From Glaciecola sp. UBA1851 (GTDB taxonomy: Bacteria; Pseudomonadota; Gammaproteobacteria; Enterobacterales; Alteromonadaceae), in NCBI GenBank assembly GCA_002338515.1, contig DDIL01000014.1, positions 1 to 39,108 of the forward strand: DNA of 39,108 nucleotides, in the 5' to 3' direction. The translations under genes were made by a program, and so were the position numbers. Shown here piece after piece: positions 24,629 to 33,529 of the stretch. Below the pieces are notes generated by a model. The model saw only the letters and a program-made list of their open reading frames with translations, ran no database searches and had not been told where the DNA came from. Each line of letters opens with the position of its first letter. Position 1 is the first letter of the stretch.

Positions 24629-25111
24629 TTAATTATTTTGATGGTTTAAGAAAGGAAGTTCTTTTCTATTTATCCAAACAAGTGATAAAGAGAAAAGCCA
24701 TAATACGCAAGCTGCGGTAAACAAAGCACCACCATCTCCTTGTCCGTCTGCTCGAATCACTTCAACGCCGAGGGGAGTGAATAAATGAAAAGTAATAGCG
24801 CCAGTCATAATCCCCGTTGCCATTGCGGCACCAATTGGGATCAAAATTTTGCGAGTAGTAAATAGACCAATAAGTAGAATAACAGATGCCACCAGTTCAG
24901 CCGAACCTATCACCACTGCACTGAATATACCTCCCGGATTAAAAAGCCCAGCAATGCCAAAAACATCCGAAGCCCACAAGTCAAGCGTACCAAAAATGTG
25001 TTGAGTTTCAGGATCATTGGTGAATTTAAAACGTAAGGAGTTAATAAATACTATGCAAATATAAATGATCATAGCGGCAGTAATATTTTTTTTGGTTAAG
25101 TACTTTTTCAT
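24629..25111 (-). CDS. DoxX-like four-helix membrane protein
   Basis: A 160-residue protein with four membrane helices (about residues 9-26, 62-86, 88-111 and 129-147). The pattern LRFKFTNDPETQHIFGTL, IGSAELVASVILLIG and the HLFTPLGVEV...GDGGALFTAACVLW segment resemble DoxX-type membrane proteins. These are linked in various bacteria to quinone or thiol redox and stress responses. The substrate is unknown. It is divergent from a TetR regulator, and a TetR-like palindrome overlaps its predicted promoter, so it is probably the regulator's target. Confidence 0.75.
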   Translation of the reverse strand: MKKYLTKKNITAAMIIYICIVFINSLRFKFTNDPETQHIFGTLDLWASDVFGIAGLFNPGGIFSAVVIGSAELVASVILLIGLFTTRKILIPIGAAMATGIMTGAITFHLFTPLGVEVIRADGQGDGGALFTAACVLWLFSLSLVWINRKELPFLNHQNN

Positions 25112-25229
25112 ATTGTTTATTCTTCTGTCAGATTTATTTTGCTGGGATAATACCGGTCTGCTTATATGGCAAAGAATTGGAAATCTTTAATTTATCGCCT
25201 TGCATTAATTCCAATATCAACTTTAATTG

Positions 25230-25258
25230 AAGATATACTGATCGGTTTATCTTGTAAA
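25230..25258 (-). promoter_or_regulatory. Predicted doxX promoter
   Basis: On the minus strand TTTACA (25253-25258) and TATCTT (25230-25235) are 17 bases apart, about 120 bases upstream of the doxX start. The operator-like site 25234-25249 covers the spacer and part of the -10. Confidence 0.5.
25234..25249. promoter_or_regulatory. TetR-type operator, site 1
   Basis: TATACTGATCGGTTTA is a 16-base imperfect palindrome (6 of 8 pairs match) built on ACCGAT/ATCGGT, a core like that of known TetR-family boxes such as the NemR box. It sits inside the predicted doxX promoter. Confidence 0.6.
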
Positions 25259-25310
25259 GGCGAAAATTGAAACTATTGATGAATTTATGCGTATATTTAC
25301 AATTACACAT

Positions 25311-25340
25311 TTGTTTTTAGCAGTAGTTTCAATGCATAAT
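25311..25340 (+). promoter_or_regulatory. Possible tetR promoter
   Basis: TTGTTT (25311-25316) and CATAAT (25335-25340) are 18 bases apart. Transcription would begin just upstream of operator site 2. Confidence 0.35.
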
Positions 25341-25363
25341 AAGAACTAAACAGTCTTTTGCTG

Positions 25364-25379
25364 TATACCACACGGTTTA
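25364..25379. promoter_or_regulatory. TetR-type operator, site 2
   Basis: TATACCACACGGTTTA shares TATAC-N4-CGGTTTA with site 1 in the same orientation (12 fixed bases). It lies 19 bases before the tetR start codon, well placed for autorepression. Confidence 0.55.
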
Positions 25380-25398
25380 GTGTTAGTAGGAGAACAAG

Positions 25399-25977
25399 AT
25401 GCCCTCACCATCCAAAAGAGAAGTGGTAGTAGATACTGCGCTCAAGCTATTTAAGACAAAAGGGATAAATTCAACAGGGGTTGAAGAAATTATCAAGACC
25501 GCCAACATTTCTAAAAAAACGTTGTACAACCATTTTAAATCTAAAGAAGAGTTGGTATTGGCTACACTTAGAAAAGACGATGAAATTGGCCGTAATGCGT
25601 TAATGAAATTTGCAGAGCAGGCGTCTGATGATCCTATCCAAAAAATTATGGCAATTTTTGATTTTTATAAAATGTGGTTTGAAAGCCCTACTTTTAAAGG
25701 CTGCCTGTTTATCAACTCTGCTGCTGAGATAGCAGAGGATTCAAATAGTTTGAAACATGTTTGTACAGAACACAAAATTTTGATTGCAAAATATATCGAA
25801 AAATTGGCTGAACAATCCCATGTAAAGAATCCAAAAGAGTTAGCCAAGCGATTGAACTTACTGCTGGAAGGAGCCATTGTTTATGCTTTTGTAGTTAAAG
25901 ATGATCAGTCTGCACTTCGTGCAAAAGAAATGGCAAATATTACAATTGCTCATCATTTCAGTTCTGAATTGAGTTAA
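25399..25977 (+). CDS. TetR/AcrR family transcriptional regulator
   Basis: A 192-residue regulator. The N-terminal helix-turn-helix covers about residues 6-52: VVDTALKLFKTKGINSTGVE, IIKTANISKKTLYNHFKSKEEL. The C-terminal ligand-binding domain contains FKGCLFINSAAEIAED (about 92-107). The GCLFINxxAE motif is typical of a TetR subgroup that often controls neighbouring membrane or redox genes. AGGAG lies six bases before the ATG. It is divergent from doxX, with two copies of a TATAC-N4-CGGTTTA site between them, so it probably represses both genes and is released by an unknown small molecule. Confidence 0.92.
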   Translation: MPSPSKREVVVDTALKLFKTKGINSTGVEEIIKTANISKKTLYNHFKSKEELVLATLRKDDEIGRNALMKFAEQASDDPIQKIMAIFDFYKMWFESPTFKGCLFINSAAEIAEDSNSLKHVCTEHKILIAKYIEKLAEQSHVKNPKELAKRLNLLLEGAIVYAFVVKDDQSALRAKEMANITIAHHFSSELS

Positions 25978-26050
25978 ATAAACATATAAACGCTAACGAT
26001 ATTTCTAATATTCGCTTTTTTTGAACATAAGATTTTTTACTTTCAATAAG

Positions 26051-27427
26051 CTAAAAGAACAGCGCACTAGGTTGGAATAGCTTCTCAACATCACCAATGA
26101 ATTTCTTGTCTACCAAGAATAAAATAACATGGTCATTCGCTTGTATAACGGTATCACTATGGGCGATGATCACTGCGTCTTTTCGCACTACTGCACCAAT
26201 TGTTGTGCCTGGTGGAAGCTTGATGTCTTTTATTTGCTTACCCACTACTTTTGATGTTTGTTCATCACCATGAGCAATCGCTTCAATTGCTTCAGCGGCG
26301 CCTCGCCTTAAAGAGTGAACATTCACAATGTCGCCTCGTCTTATATGCGTAAGCAAAGCTGAAATGGTGGCTTGTTGTGGTGAAAAGGCTATGTCTATAT
26401 CGCCTCCTTGAACCAAATCAACATATGCGCTTCTTTGAATAAGTACCATCGCTTTTGCTGCGCCCATTCGTTTTGCTAGCATGGCTGACATAATATTCGC
26501 TTCATCGTCGTTGGTAACGGCAATAAAGGCATCTACTCTATCTACGCTTTCTTCAGATAGTAAACTCGCGTCTGACGCATCACCCTGAAATACCGTAGCG
26601 TTATCTAACGTGGTGGCAAGAAACTTTGCGCGTTCAGCATTATACTCAATGAGTTTAACGTTGTGTTTGCCCTCTAATCTTTTGGCCAAGCCCGCTCCAA
26701 TTAATCCGCCACCGGCTATCATTATGCGTTTATAACTAGCCTCTAGCTTTTGAAGTTCACTCATTACGGCGCGAATATGTTTGGTGTCGGCAATAAAAAA
26801 CACTTCATCATCGGCTTCAATTACAGTTGAGCCTAACGGGCGAATAGGGCGGCCACGTCTATATATGGCGGCTACTCGTGTGTCTACATTTGGCATATGC
26901 TCTTTTAATGCTGACAACGCATGACCAACTAATAAACCGCCGTAATAAGCTTTTACGGCTACCAAGCTAGCCCGTCCGTCGGCAAATTCCACTACCTGCA
27001 AAGCCCCTGGGTAGTCAATTAACCGCTTAATCGCGGTTGTAACTAATTGTTCAGGCGCAATTAAATGATCAACCGGAATGTCTTTATTCTTATATAGCTG
27101 GTCTTGATAAATGATGTATTGCTCTGACCGAACGCGGGCAATTTTGGTTGGGGTTTTAAATAATGTGTAAGCAACTTGGCAGGCCATCATATTGCTTTCG
27201 TCACTATTAGTCACGGCAATAACCATGTCGGCATCTTCAGCGCCCGCTTTTTTTAGTATATCAGGATGAGAGCCTATGCCTCTTACTACTTGTAGATCTA
27301 GACGGTCTTGCAAGTTAGCCAGAATATGTTGGTCAGAATCAATAATTGTAATTTCGTTTTTCTCACCAGCGAGGTTTTCAGCTAGGGTTCCCCCTACTTG
27401 ACCTGCACCTATGATAATTATCTTCAT
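26051..27427 (-). CDS. trkA: Trk system potassium uptake protein TrkA
   Basis: A 458-residue cytosolic regulator that binds NAD(H) and gates TrkH. Two RCK units are visible. The first has a Rossmann motif IIIGAGQVGGTLAENLAGE at the N terminus; the second has IMIAGGGLIGAGLAKRLEG at about 234-252. Each is followed by a TrkA-C domain, with GTTIGAVVRKDAVIIAH in the last. Its length equals E. coli TrkA. It lies 12 bases after rsmB on the same strand, the last gene of def-fmt-rsmB-trkA, as in E. coli. Its partner trkH is encoded 2.4 kb away on the opposite strand. Confidence 0.97.
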   Translation of the reverse strand: MKIIIIGAGQVGGTLAENLAGEKNEITIIDSDQHILANLQDRLDLQVVRGIGSHPDILKKAGAEDADMVIAVTNSDESNMMACQVAYTLFKTPTKIARVRSEQYIIYQDQLYKNKDIPVDHLIAPEQLVTTAIKRLIDYPGALQVVEFADGRASLVAVKAYYGGLLVGHALSALKEHMPNVDTRVAAIYRRGRPIRPLGSTVIEADDEVFFIADTKHIRAVMSELQKLEASYKRIMIAGGGLIGAGLAKRLEGKHNVKLIEYNAERAKFLATTLDNATVFQGDASDASLLSEESVDRVDAFIAVTNDDEANIMSAMLAKRMGAAKAMVLIQRSAYVDLVQGGDIDIAFSPQQATISALLTHIRRGDIVNVHSLRRGAAEAIEAIAHGDEQTSKVVGKQIKDIKLPPGTTIGAVVRKDAVIIAHSDTVIQANDHVILFLVDKKFIGDVEKLFQPSALFF

Positions 27428-27439
27428 CCCTTATTCTCG

Positions 27440-28810
27440 CTATTCACTATGGGCTTTTTTTATTTTTGCATAGAAGAATCCATCCATACCGTTTTCACCT
27501 GGCAATATTTGCCAAGTAGGTAAAATAGACCCATCTATTGTGTGTATAGGAACCAGTGTAGCCTCATTATGTTTTGCAATAAAGCTTTCTATTTGTTGTT
27601 GATTCTCTTCAGGTAAAATAGAGCAAGTGGCATACAGTAGTTCGCCGCCCGCCTTTAGTTTTTGCCATGCCGCTTCAAGTATGTTTGCTTGAAGATTCAC
27701 TAATACTTCAATATCACTTGGTTTTCTTAACCACATAATATCTGGGTGACGTCTTATCACGCCGGTGGCTGAGCATGGCGCATCCAATAAAATTTTGTCA
27801 AACATCGGTAAATTAGGCATGTCATTAAGTGCAGAAGCATCTTCTACTAAATAACTTAGCTTGTCGCCAAAGGTATTTGTATGTCCTAATCGGTTAAGAT
27901 TTTCGTGTACTCTTTCCATGCGTTTCGAATCTGAATCGAGTACGTACAAATGTGTGAGTTCTGATTGGCTTTCTAATATAGCGGCAGTTTTACCGCCTGG
28001 CGCAGCACAACAATCAATTACTACATCGTTTGGTTGTGCATTTAGTAATAAAGAAGCTTGTTGGGCAGCAAAGTCTTGAACGGCGAAAAAACCGTCATCA
28101 AACCCTGGAATAGAAGGGATATCGCCAGATGATGTGAGTTTAATGGTGTGTGGTTCGAAACACTCAAATTCATAGCCGTTTTCTTTGAGAGTATTAACAA
28201 AGTCTTTCATACTTGTGCGCAATATATTAACTCGTAGCCATAAAGGAGCGCGCGTATGCATATTATTGGCAAGCTCAACCATGTCGTAGTCATTTTGGTA
28301 ATGTTGACTCAGCTTTTTATGTAACCATTTTGGTAAGCCTAATTTTGCATGAGGGCTGTCAATAGGCTTTGCTGACGTGTCTTCGCGCTGAAAGTTTCTA
28401 AGCACGGCATTAACTAACCCAGCTAATCGGTGTTCCCCCAGCTTTTTGCAGGTTTCTACTGTTTCCGATACCGCCGCATGTTCAGCTGTACGAGAGTAGG
28501 TTAGCTGGTACATGCCAAGCATTAATAAGTTCTCAATGATCTTTTGTTTGTTTTTAAGTGGTTTATCTAATAATTCTCGTAGCCAAATTTGTAATCGAGG
28601 TAGATTTCGAAGGCACCCAAAAATCATTTCTTGCAACCAAGCCCGCTCTTTTGGCTCATATCTTTCAAATACAATGGGCAATAATTCACTTAAAGAACGC
28701 CCATTCTCTAACACATTATGTAAAACCCAAGCGCAATCCGCTCGTTTGTTTTTCGGATGTGAAATGTTTAAATGATGCTTGCTTTGCTTATTTTTGTTTG
28801 GCTTTGTCAT
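27440..28810 (-). CDS. rsmB: 16S rRNA m5C967 methyltransferase RsmB
   Basis: Methylates C967 of 16S rRNA with S-adenosylmethionine. At 456 residues it has a lysine-rich N-terminal extension of about 25 residues compared with E. coli (429). An N-terminal NusB-like RNA-binding domain (about 25-160) precedes the methyltransferase domain. That domain contains the SAM site CAAPGGKTAAI (about 265-275), the DAPCSATGVIRRHPDIMWL block (about 336-354) and the catalytic LYATCSILPEEN (about 390-401). The start codon has no strong ribosome site, so it is the least certain part. It is third in the def-fmt-rsmB-trkA operon. Confidence 0.96.
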   Translation of the reverse strand: MTKPNKNKQSKHHLNISHPKNKRADCAWVLHNVLENGRSLSELLPIVFERYEPKERAWLQEMIFGCLRNLPRLQIWLRELLDKPLKNKQKIIENLLMLGMYQLTYSRTAEHAAVSETVETCKKLGEHRLAGLVNAVLRNFQREDTSAKPIDSPHAKLGLPKWLHKKLSQHYQNDYDMVELANNMHTRAPLWLRVNILRTSMKDFVNTLKENGYEFECFEPHTIKLTSSGDIPSIPGFDDGFFAVQDFAAQQASLLLNAQPNDVVIDCCAAPGGKTAAILESQSELTHLYVLDSDSKRMERVHENLNRLGHTNTFGDKLSYLVEDASALNDMPNLPMFDKILLDAPCSATGVIRRHPDIMWLRKPSDIEVLVNLQANILEAAWQKLKAGGELLYATCSILPEENQQQIESFIAKHNEATLVPIHTIDGSILPTWQILPGENGMDGFFYAKIKKAHSE

Positions 28811-28863
28811 AATTCAAGAAAGGGAATGCCTTGTGGCCGTATAAAGAGGTGACGGTATGAGTA

Positions 28864-29793
28864 TCAATTTAAAATAGTTCCTACTTCAAACAATGTTGGC
28901 TGACCGTTTACCAGCTGTGATACATCTTGTGCTTTTTTGCCGGCTAATTGCAGGTTGGTAATGCACAAACTTCCGTTACTTGTTGCAATACGTAATCCAT
29001 TTTTATCATATGAAATAATTTCGCCAGGTGTCGCTTGCGCGGATTCACTCTCTATATGGGATTTAAATACTTTGATAGCTTTGTCGTTATGTTTGAACCA
29101 CGAAACCGGCCAAGGATTAAATGCACGGACACATTGTTCAAGCGACTTAGCTGGCAATTCCCAATTTAAATACGCTTCTTCTTTACTCAACTTAGCCGCA
29201 TAGGTGGCTTGGTTGTCATCTTGTTTTGTTGCCGTAAATTGACTTCTATTCACAACATAATATGTTAGCGCTTTTGGGCCTAATTCAGCCAACTTAGCAT
29301 AAAGGTTTGCACTGGTATCGTCAGGCATAATGTCTAATGTTTCAATGCTCAGAATATCACCCGTATCTAGGCCTTCATCCATTTGCATAATGGTTACGCC
29401 AGTTTGCTTGTCGCCAGCCCAAATTGCTCGTTGAATTGGCGCTGCTCCTCGCCATTTAGGTAGTATTGAGCCATGAACATTAATACAGCCATGAGTTGGA
29501 ATATCTAACACTTTTTTCGGCAATATTAATCCATAAGCTACCACTATCATTAAATCGGGTTTTAAGTCTGCTAGCGACTGTTGCGTAGATTCATCTTTTA
29601 ATGAAGCTGGTTGTATAACAGGTAGATTATTCGCTAAAGCAAGTTCTTTTACTTCACTTGCTTTCAGCTTTTTACCTCTGCCGGCTGGGCGATCGGGTTG
29701 GGAGTAGACCGCCACTATATTCACGCCCTCATCAATTAGGGCTTGAAGATGGGATGCTGCAAAATCAGGTGTGCCAGCAAATACGATGCGCAT
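28864..29793 (-). CDS. fmt: Methionyl-tRNA formyltransferase
   Basis: Formylates initiator Met-tRNA using 10-formyltetrahydrofolate. At 309 residues it is of normal length. The N-terminal MRIVFAGTPDFAASHL, the catalytic NVHGSILPKWRGAAPIQRAI (about 109-128, with the N-H pair) and MDEGLDTGDIL (about 145-155, with the catalytic Asp) identify it. The C-terminal OB-like domain begins near residue 205. It starts one base after the def stop, so the two are translationally linked, as expected for the formylation/deformylation pair. Confidence 0.97.
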   Translation of the reverse strand: MRIVFAGTPDFAASHLQALIDEGVNIVAVYSQPDRPAGRGKKLKASEVKELALANNLPVIQPASLKDESTQQSLADLKPDLMIVVAYGLILPKKVLDIPTHGCINVHGSILPKWRGAAPIQRAIWAGDKQTGVTIMQMDEGLDTGDILSIETLDIMPDDTSANLYAKLAELGPKALTYYVVNRSQFTATKQDDNQATYAAKLSKEEAYLNWELPAKSLEQCVRAFNPWPVSWFKHNDKAIKVFKSHIESESAQATPGEIISYDKNGLRIATSNGSLCITNLQLAGKKAQDVSQLVNGQPTLFEVGTILN

Positions 29794-29794
29794 A

Positions 29795-30304
29795 CTATTC
29801 CCTCGCAGCTAATTTAGCTTCTTTCTCTAATTTTTTCTTTATTCGATTTCGTTTAAGCGGAGATAAGTAATCTACAAAGAGTTTACCTTCTAAATGGTCG
29901 AGTTCGTGTTGGATACAAATAGCTAATAGACCGTCTGCCTCTAACTCAAAAGACTCACCATTTTCGTTAAGCGCTTGTACTTTTACATGTTCAGCTCTAT
30001 CTACCTTTGCATAATTGTTCGGGACGGATAAACACCCTTCTTCACTAACGGTTGAACCCGACTTTTCTACAATAGTTGGGTTAATAAATACGTAAGGGTT
30101 GTCTTGCTCTTCACTTACATCCATTACCACTACACGTTTATGAACATTAACCTGAGTTGCCGCTAAGCCAATTCCTTTTTCATCTTTCATAGTTTCAAAC
30201 ATATCTTTCACTAAAGATTTAATGCTTTCATCTACGGTTTCTACTGTTTTCGCTTTGGTGCGAAGGCGTTCATCAGGAAAGGTTAACACTTCTAATACAG
30301 GCAT
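29795..30304 (-). CDS. def: Peptide deformylase
   Basis: Fe/Zn metalloenzyme that removes the formyl group from nascent N-formylmethionine proteins. At 169 residues it matches E. coli Def. The three family motifs are GIGLAATQV (about 44-52), EEGCLSVP (about 89-96, metal-binding Cys) and QHELDHLEG (about 133-141, the HExxH pair). It is first in def-fmt-rsmB-trkA and divergent from the LysM gene. Confidence 0.98.
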   Translation of the reverse strand: MPVLEVLTFPDERLRTKAKTVETVDESIKSLVKDMFETMKDEKGIGLAATQVNVHKRVVVMDVSEEQDNPYVFINPTIVEKSGSTVSEEGCLSVPNNYAKVDRAEHVKVQALNENGESFELEADGLLAICIQHELDHLEGKLFVDYLSPLKRNRIKKKLEKEAKLAARE

Positions 30305-30614
30305 AAACTTACTCTTTTGGTCAGTATCATTATTAATAACTATGATTCAGAATTCGTATTTAACAAATTGTTTAGCGGCATATTATATACCTTTAACAAT
30401 AGTATGGCATCTGCTTTAAATAAACATGGGTACTATTAGTAAATTAGCAAGTTTCAATGATTATGTATGATCGTTATTTGTTCTCTAATAAAAGCTCGCG
30501 CATTTAAAACACCTGAAACCGCTAATAATATTAAAAAAACTTAAAACAAAACCGATAACCATATAGTAAAGAAATTTTTGTTTAGTAATTTTAGTCAACC
30601 AAGGCTTATTTATA
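30305..30614. other. Divergent promoter region between def and the LysM gene
   Basis: About 310 AT-rich bases containing both promoters. I see no repeat, terminator or ORF that stands out. Confidence 0.5.
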
Positions 30615-31700
30615 ATGTTTAAAAGCGCAACCTTTTTAAAACTTTTCATGCTTGCAACGGCGCTTATTTGCTTATCATCAAAGGTGGTATTTGCTGATAC
30701 GCTTAGCATTAAAAATGACGCGCCCGTGACTTACATAGTGAAAAAAGGCGATACGCTTTGGGATATTTCAAACATATTCTTGGAGCAGCCTTGGTTATGG
30801 CCAAAGCTATGGCGAACTAACACACAAATTGAAAACCCACATTTAATATATCCCGGTGACAGATTAAATCTAACCTTTAACGCTGCCGGCGAACCTGTTC
30901 TTGAAATAGTTAGAAATAAAGGTGCAGTAGTATTAACGCCAAATAGCCGAAGAAATGTAAAGCCTACCCCAATCGAAACATTACCATGGTCTGAATTAGG
31001 TAAATATATTCGCCAAGATGGTCTTATGCCGGTATCTGACTACAACAAGCTACCGTCATTACTTGGCGATCAAATGGGTACACCAGTATTTATTGAGCGA
31101 GACTATATTTTAACTCACAATTTACCTGATACTACTTCCCATTATCAAGTTGTTAGAAAAGTGCGTGAAGTAGTTGATAGCAGCGGCAAAAGTGTTGGAC
31201 TACAAGTCAATTATTTAAGTGACGCCCACGTTACAGATGCGTTAACCGATGAAAGACAGCTTGTTCGTTTAAGTAATTCAAATATTGAAGCACGTCAGGG
31301 TGACAAGGTTATGCCTGCAATCGAGTTAGATAAAAGTGATCTCATACTAACTTCCGCTACAGCTGAAACTGGCGAAATTATTCAGAATTTGTCAGGCAAT
31401 GTTATTATTAGCCAAAGAGACGTAGTGATTGTCAACTTAGGAGAACAAGACGTTAAACCTGGAATGGTATTTGGCATATACCAACGTGGTCCAGACGTAT
31501 TAGCGTATGACAAACCTAAATATAAGAAGGAAGGCCAATTTAATCTGATTGATAGTTTGTCTTTTGCCGAACATGTGGAACAGCCGGCCCTAAAAGTCGG
31601 GGAGCTGATTATTGTTCGAACATTTGATAATGCGAGTTATGGTTGGGTAACAAAAGCTGAAACTTGGTTGAAAGGTGGCGAGTTGATTGCCAACCCATAA
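30615..31700 (+). CDS. LysM peptidoglycan-binding domain protein
   Basis: A 361-residue exported protein. A signal peptide (about residues 1-28, ending KVVFA) is followed by one LysM domain at about 39-90 (TYIVKKGDTLWDISNIF ... IENPHLIYPGDRLNL), which binds peptidoglycan glycan strands. The remainder is a conserved C-terminal region, with GLMPVSDYNKLPSLLGDQMG, without recognisable enzyme motifs. Proteins of this shape are commonly encoded upstream of dprA in Alteromonadales and Vibrionales and have unknown exact function. It is divergent from def; a 197-base gap separates it from dprA. Confidence 0.9.
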   Translation: MFKSATFLKLFMLATALICLSSKVVFADTLSIKNDAPVTYIVKKGDTLWDISNIFLEQPWLWPKLWRTNTQIENPHLIYPGDRLNLTFNAAGEPVLEIVRNKGAVVLTPNSRRNVKPTPIETLPWSELGKYIRQDGLMPVSDYNKLPSLLGDQMGTPVFIERDYILTHNLPDTTSHYQVVRKVREVVDSSGKSVGLQVNYLSDAHVTDALTDERQLVRLSNSNIEARQGDKVMPAIELDKSDLILTSATAETGEIIQNLSGNVIISQRDVVIVNLGEQDVKPGMVFGIYQRGPDVLAYDKPKYKKEGQFNLIDSLSFAEHVEQPALKVGELIIVRTFDNASYGWVTKAETWLKGGELIANP

Positions 31701-31897
31701 ACTATTCCAAAGGACAGTTTTCAAACATCTGTCTAGCGCTACAATGTGTGAAAATTTACTAAAATAAAGTTACACATTGAATCGTCAATCGCACTAAATC
31801 GCTATTTAGGTTCATAACATCATTTCGACAGAAAATAAGCTGTATGAAGTCCGCTTTTTTATATGTGTTGGATTGTAAGTAACAAGGACAGTTACAA

Positions 31898-33022
31898 ATG
31901 AACGCTCAACGTCAGGTTCGGCCAACAACTGAGTTAATTTCATACTTTTTGCAGTTAGAGGCTATTCCAAATATAGGTTACGCAAAGCTACAGAAACTAG
32001 CTAATGCGCTACAGTGCCCATTATCCAGCTTACCTAAGTGTGCTTTTTCCTCCTTAATTAACTATGGCTTAACGCCTGAACAAGCATCTGCAATGACGCA
32101 GCCTTCTCAAACAATTGCTGCAAAATTAAACGCTACAGAGAAATGGTTAGACGAAGAGGAATCTCATCACTTCATTACACTTGATTGTGAGAGCTACCCT
32201 TTCTTATTAAAAGAAATTAGTCGACCGCCATTATTTTTATATGTAAAAGGCGATTTAACAAGTCTAAACAAAGATAAAGTTGCGTTTGTAGGTACTCGTA
32301 AACCTAGTCTTGGAGCGGTGCACAATACGCAAAATTTCATCCAACAACTTCAAGAGTCTACAAACGCAATTTCAATTAGTGGCATGGCGCTTGGTATAGA
32401 TGCCATAGTGCATCAGGCAAGTATTGCCAATAACTTGCCAACTATAGGTGTACTAGGTTGCTCCATTGATCATATATATCCAAAACGACATAAAAATTTA
32501 TATAAAAATGTATCTGAAAATGGTGCATTAATATCTGAATTTGTTATTGGAACCGCACCTAAGCCTGTTCACTTTCCTAGAAGGAATCGCATTATTAGCG
32601 GGTTGGCACTTGGAACGGTTGTAATGGAAGCTCGAGTGAAAAGTGGCAGTTTAGTGACTGCAAAATATGCGGCTCAGCAAAACCGAGAAGTATTCGCTGT
32701 TCCTAGTCATATCAATAATGAAGAATCGAAAGGATGTCATATGCTGATAAAAGACGGGGCAAAATTAACTGAAAATATAGCCGATATCATAGAAGAGCTT
32801 CCAACTATTGCATTAAATCTAAAAATTGAGCAAAAAAATTCACAACAAAGCTTGGCATTTGATCTATTGTTAGATAGTGTTGAATACAGCGCTACGTCAA
32901 TTGACATCATCGCTAAACGCACGGGAATGTCGTTAGGCGACCTTCTTTCAAAATTATTAGAATATGAGTTGCGTGGATTGGTAGCTTCTACCGCTGAAGG
33001 CTACGTCAAACTGAGGGCTTAA
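31898..33022 (+). CDS. dprA: DNA-processing protein DprA
   Basis: Loads RecA onto incoming single-stranded DNA during natural transformation. At 374 residues it has an N-terminal SAM-like domain (about 15-75), a Rossmann fold with VGTRKPSLGAV, SGMALGIDAIVHQAS, GVLGCSIDHIYPKRH and FPRRNRIISGLALGTVVMEA, and a C-terminal winged helix (about 315-372, SATSIDIIAKRTGMSLGDLL). AAGGA lies upstream of the ATG. The smg gene follows after three bases. No other competence gene is in the window. Confidence 0.97.
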   Translation: MNAQRQVRPTTELISYFLQLEAIPNIGYAKLQKLANALQCPLSSLPKCAFSSLINYGLTPEQASAMTQPSQTIAAKLNATEKWLDEEESHHFITLDCESYPFLLKEISRPPLFLYVKGDLTSLNKDKVAFVGTRKPSLGAVHNTQNFIQQLQESTNAISISGMALGIDAIVHQASIANNLPTIGVLGCSIDHIYPKRHKNLYKNVSENGALISEFVIGTAPKPVHFPRRNRIISGLALGTVVMEARVKSGSLVTAKYAAQQNREVFAVPSHINNEESKGCHMLIKDGAKLTENIADIIEELPTIALNLKIEQKNSQQSLAFDLLLDSVEYSATSIDIIAKRTGMSLGDLLSKLLEYELRGLVASTAEGYVKLRA

Positions 33023-33025
33023 AAC

Positions 33026-33502
33026 ATGTTCGATATCCTCATGTATTTGTTTGAAAATTTGGTTAATAATCAGGCCGACATTATGGTTGACCAAGATGAA
33101 TTAACTGATGAATTAATTCGAGCAGGTTTTCATCATGATGAAATATTTAAAGCGTTAGCATGGCTTGAAAAGCTATGTGAACTTCAAACTACCGATACCA
33201 AACCTTATTTAACACATCAACTTCAAGCGCCAAACGTAAGAATTTATAGCGATATTGAGCAAACTAAACTAGACATTGAATGCAGAGGTTTCCTAGTTTT
33301 TCTCGAGCATATTAATGTTCTATGCTCTTCTACTCGTGAAATGGTAATTGATAGAGTGATGGAAATAGATTCAGATGAATTTTGTTTGGTTGACTTAAAG
33401 TGGGTAGTGTTAATGGTATTATTTAATGTGCCTGGCAAAGAGATAGCCTATGAACAAATGGAAGATCTGATTTTCGATATGCCAGAGGGGCTTCTTCATT
33501 AA
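33026..33502 (+). CDS. smg: Smg family protein (DUF494)
   Basis: A 158-residue acidic cytosolic protein of the Smg/DUF494 family: MFDILMYLFENLVNN at the N terminus, a central GFHHDEIFKALAWLEKL and the C-terminal DLKWVVLMVLFNVPGKE. The molecular function is not established. It begins three bases after dprA, the usual neighbour in gammaproteobacteria. Confidence 0.95.
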   Translation: MFDILMYLFENLVNNQADIMVDQDELTDELIRAGFHHDEIFKALAWLEKLCELQTTDTKPYLTHQLQAPNVRIYSDIEQTKLDIECRGFLVFLEHINVLCSSTREMVIDRVMEIDSDEFCLVDLKWVVLMVLFNVPGKEIAYEQMEDLIFDMPEGLLH

Positions 33503-33529
33503 GTCTTTTGCATAGATACGGCATTGAAT

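Noticed and set aside
30485..30709. A 74-residue minus-strand frame at the start of the LysM gene
   Set aside because: It covers the LysM promoter and signal peptide on the opposite strand and shows no family features.
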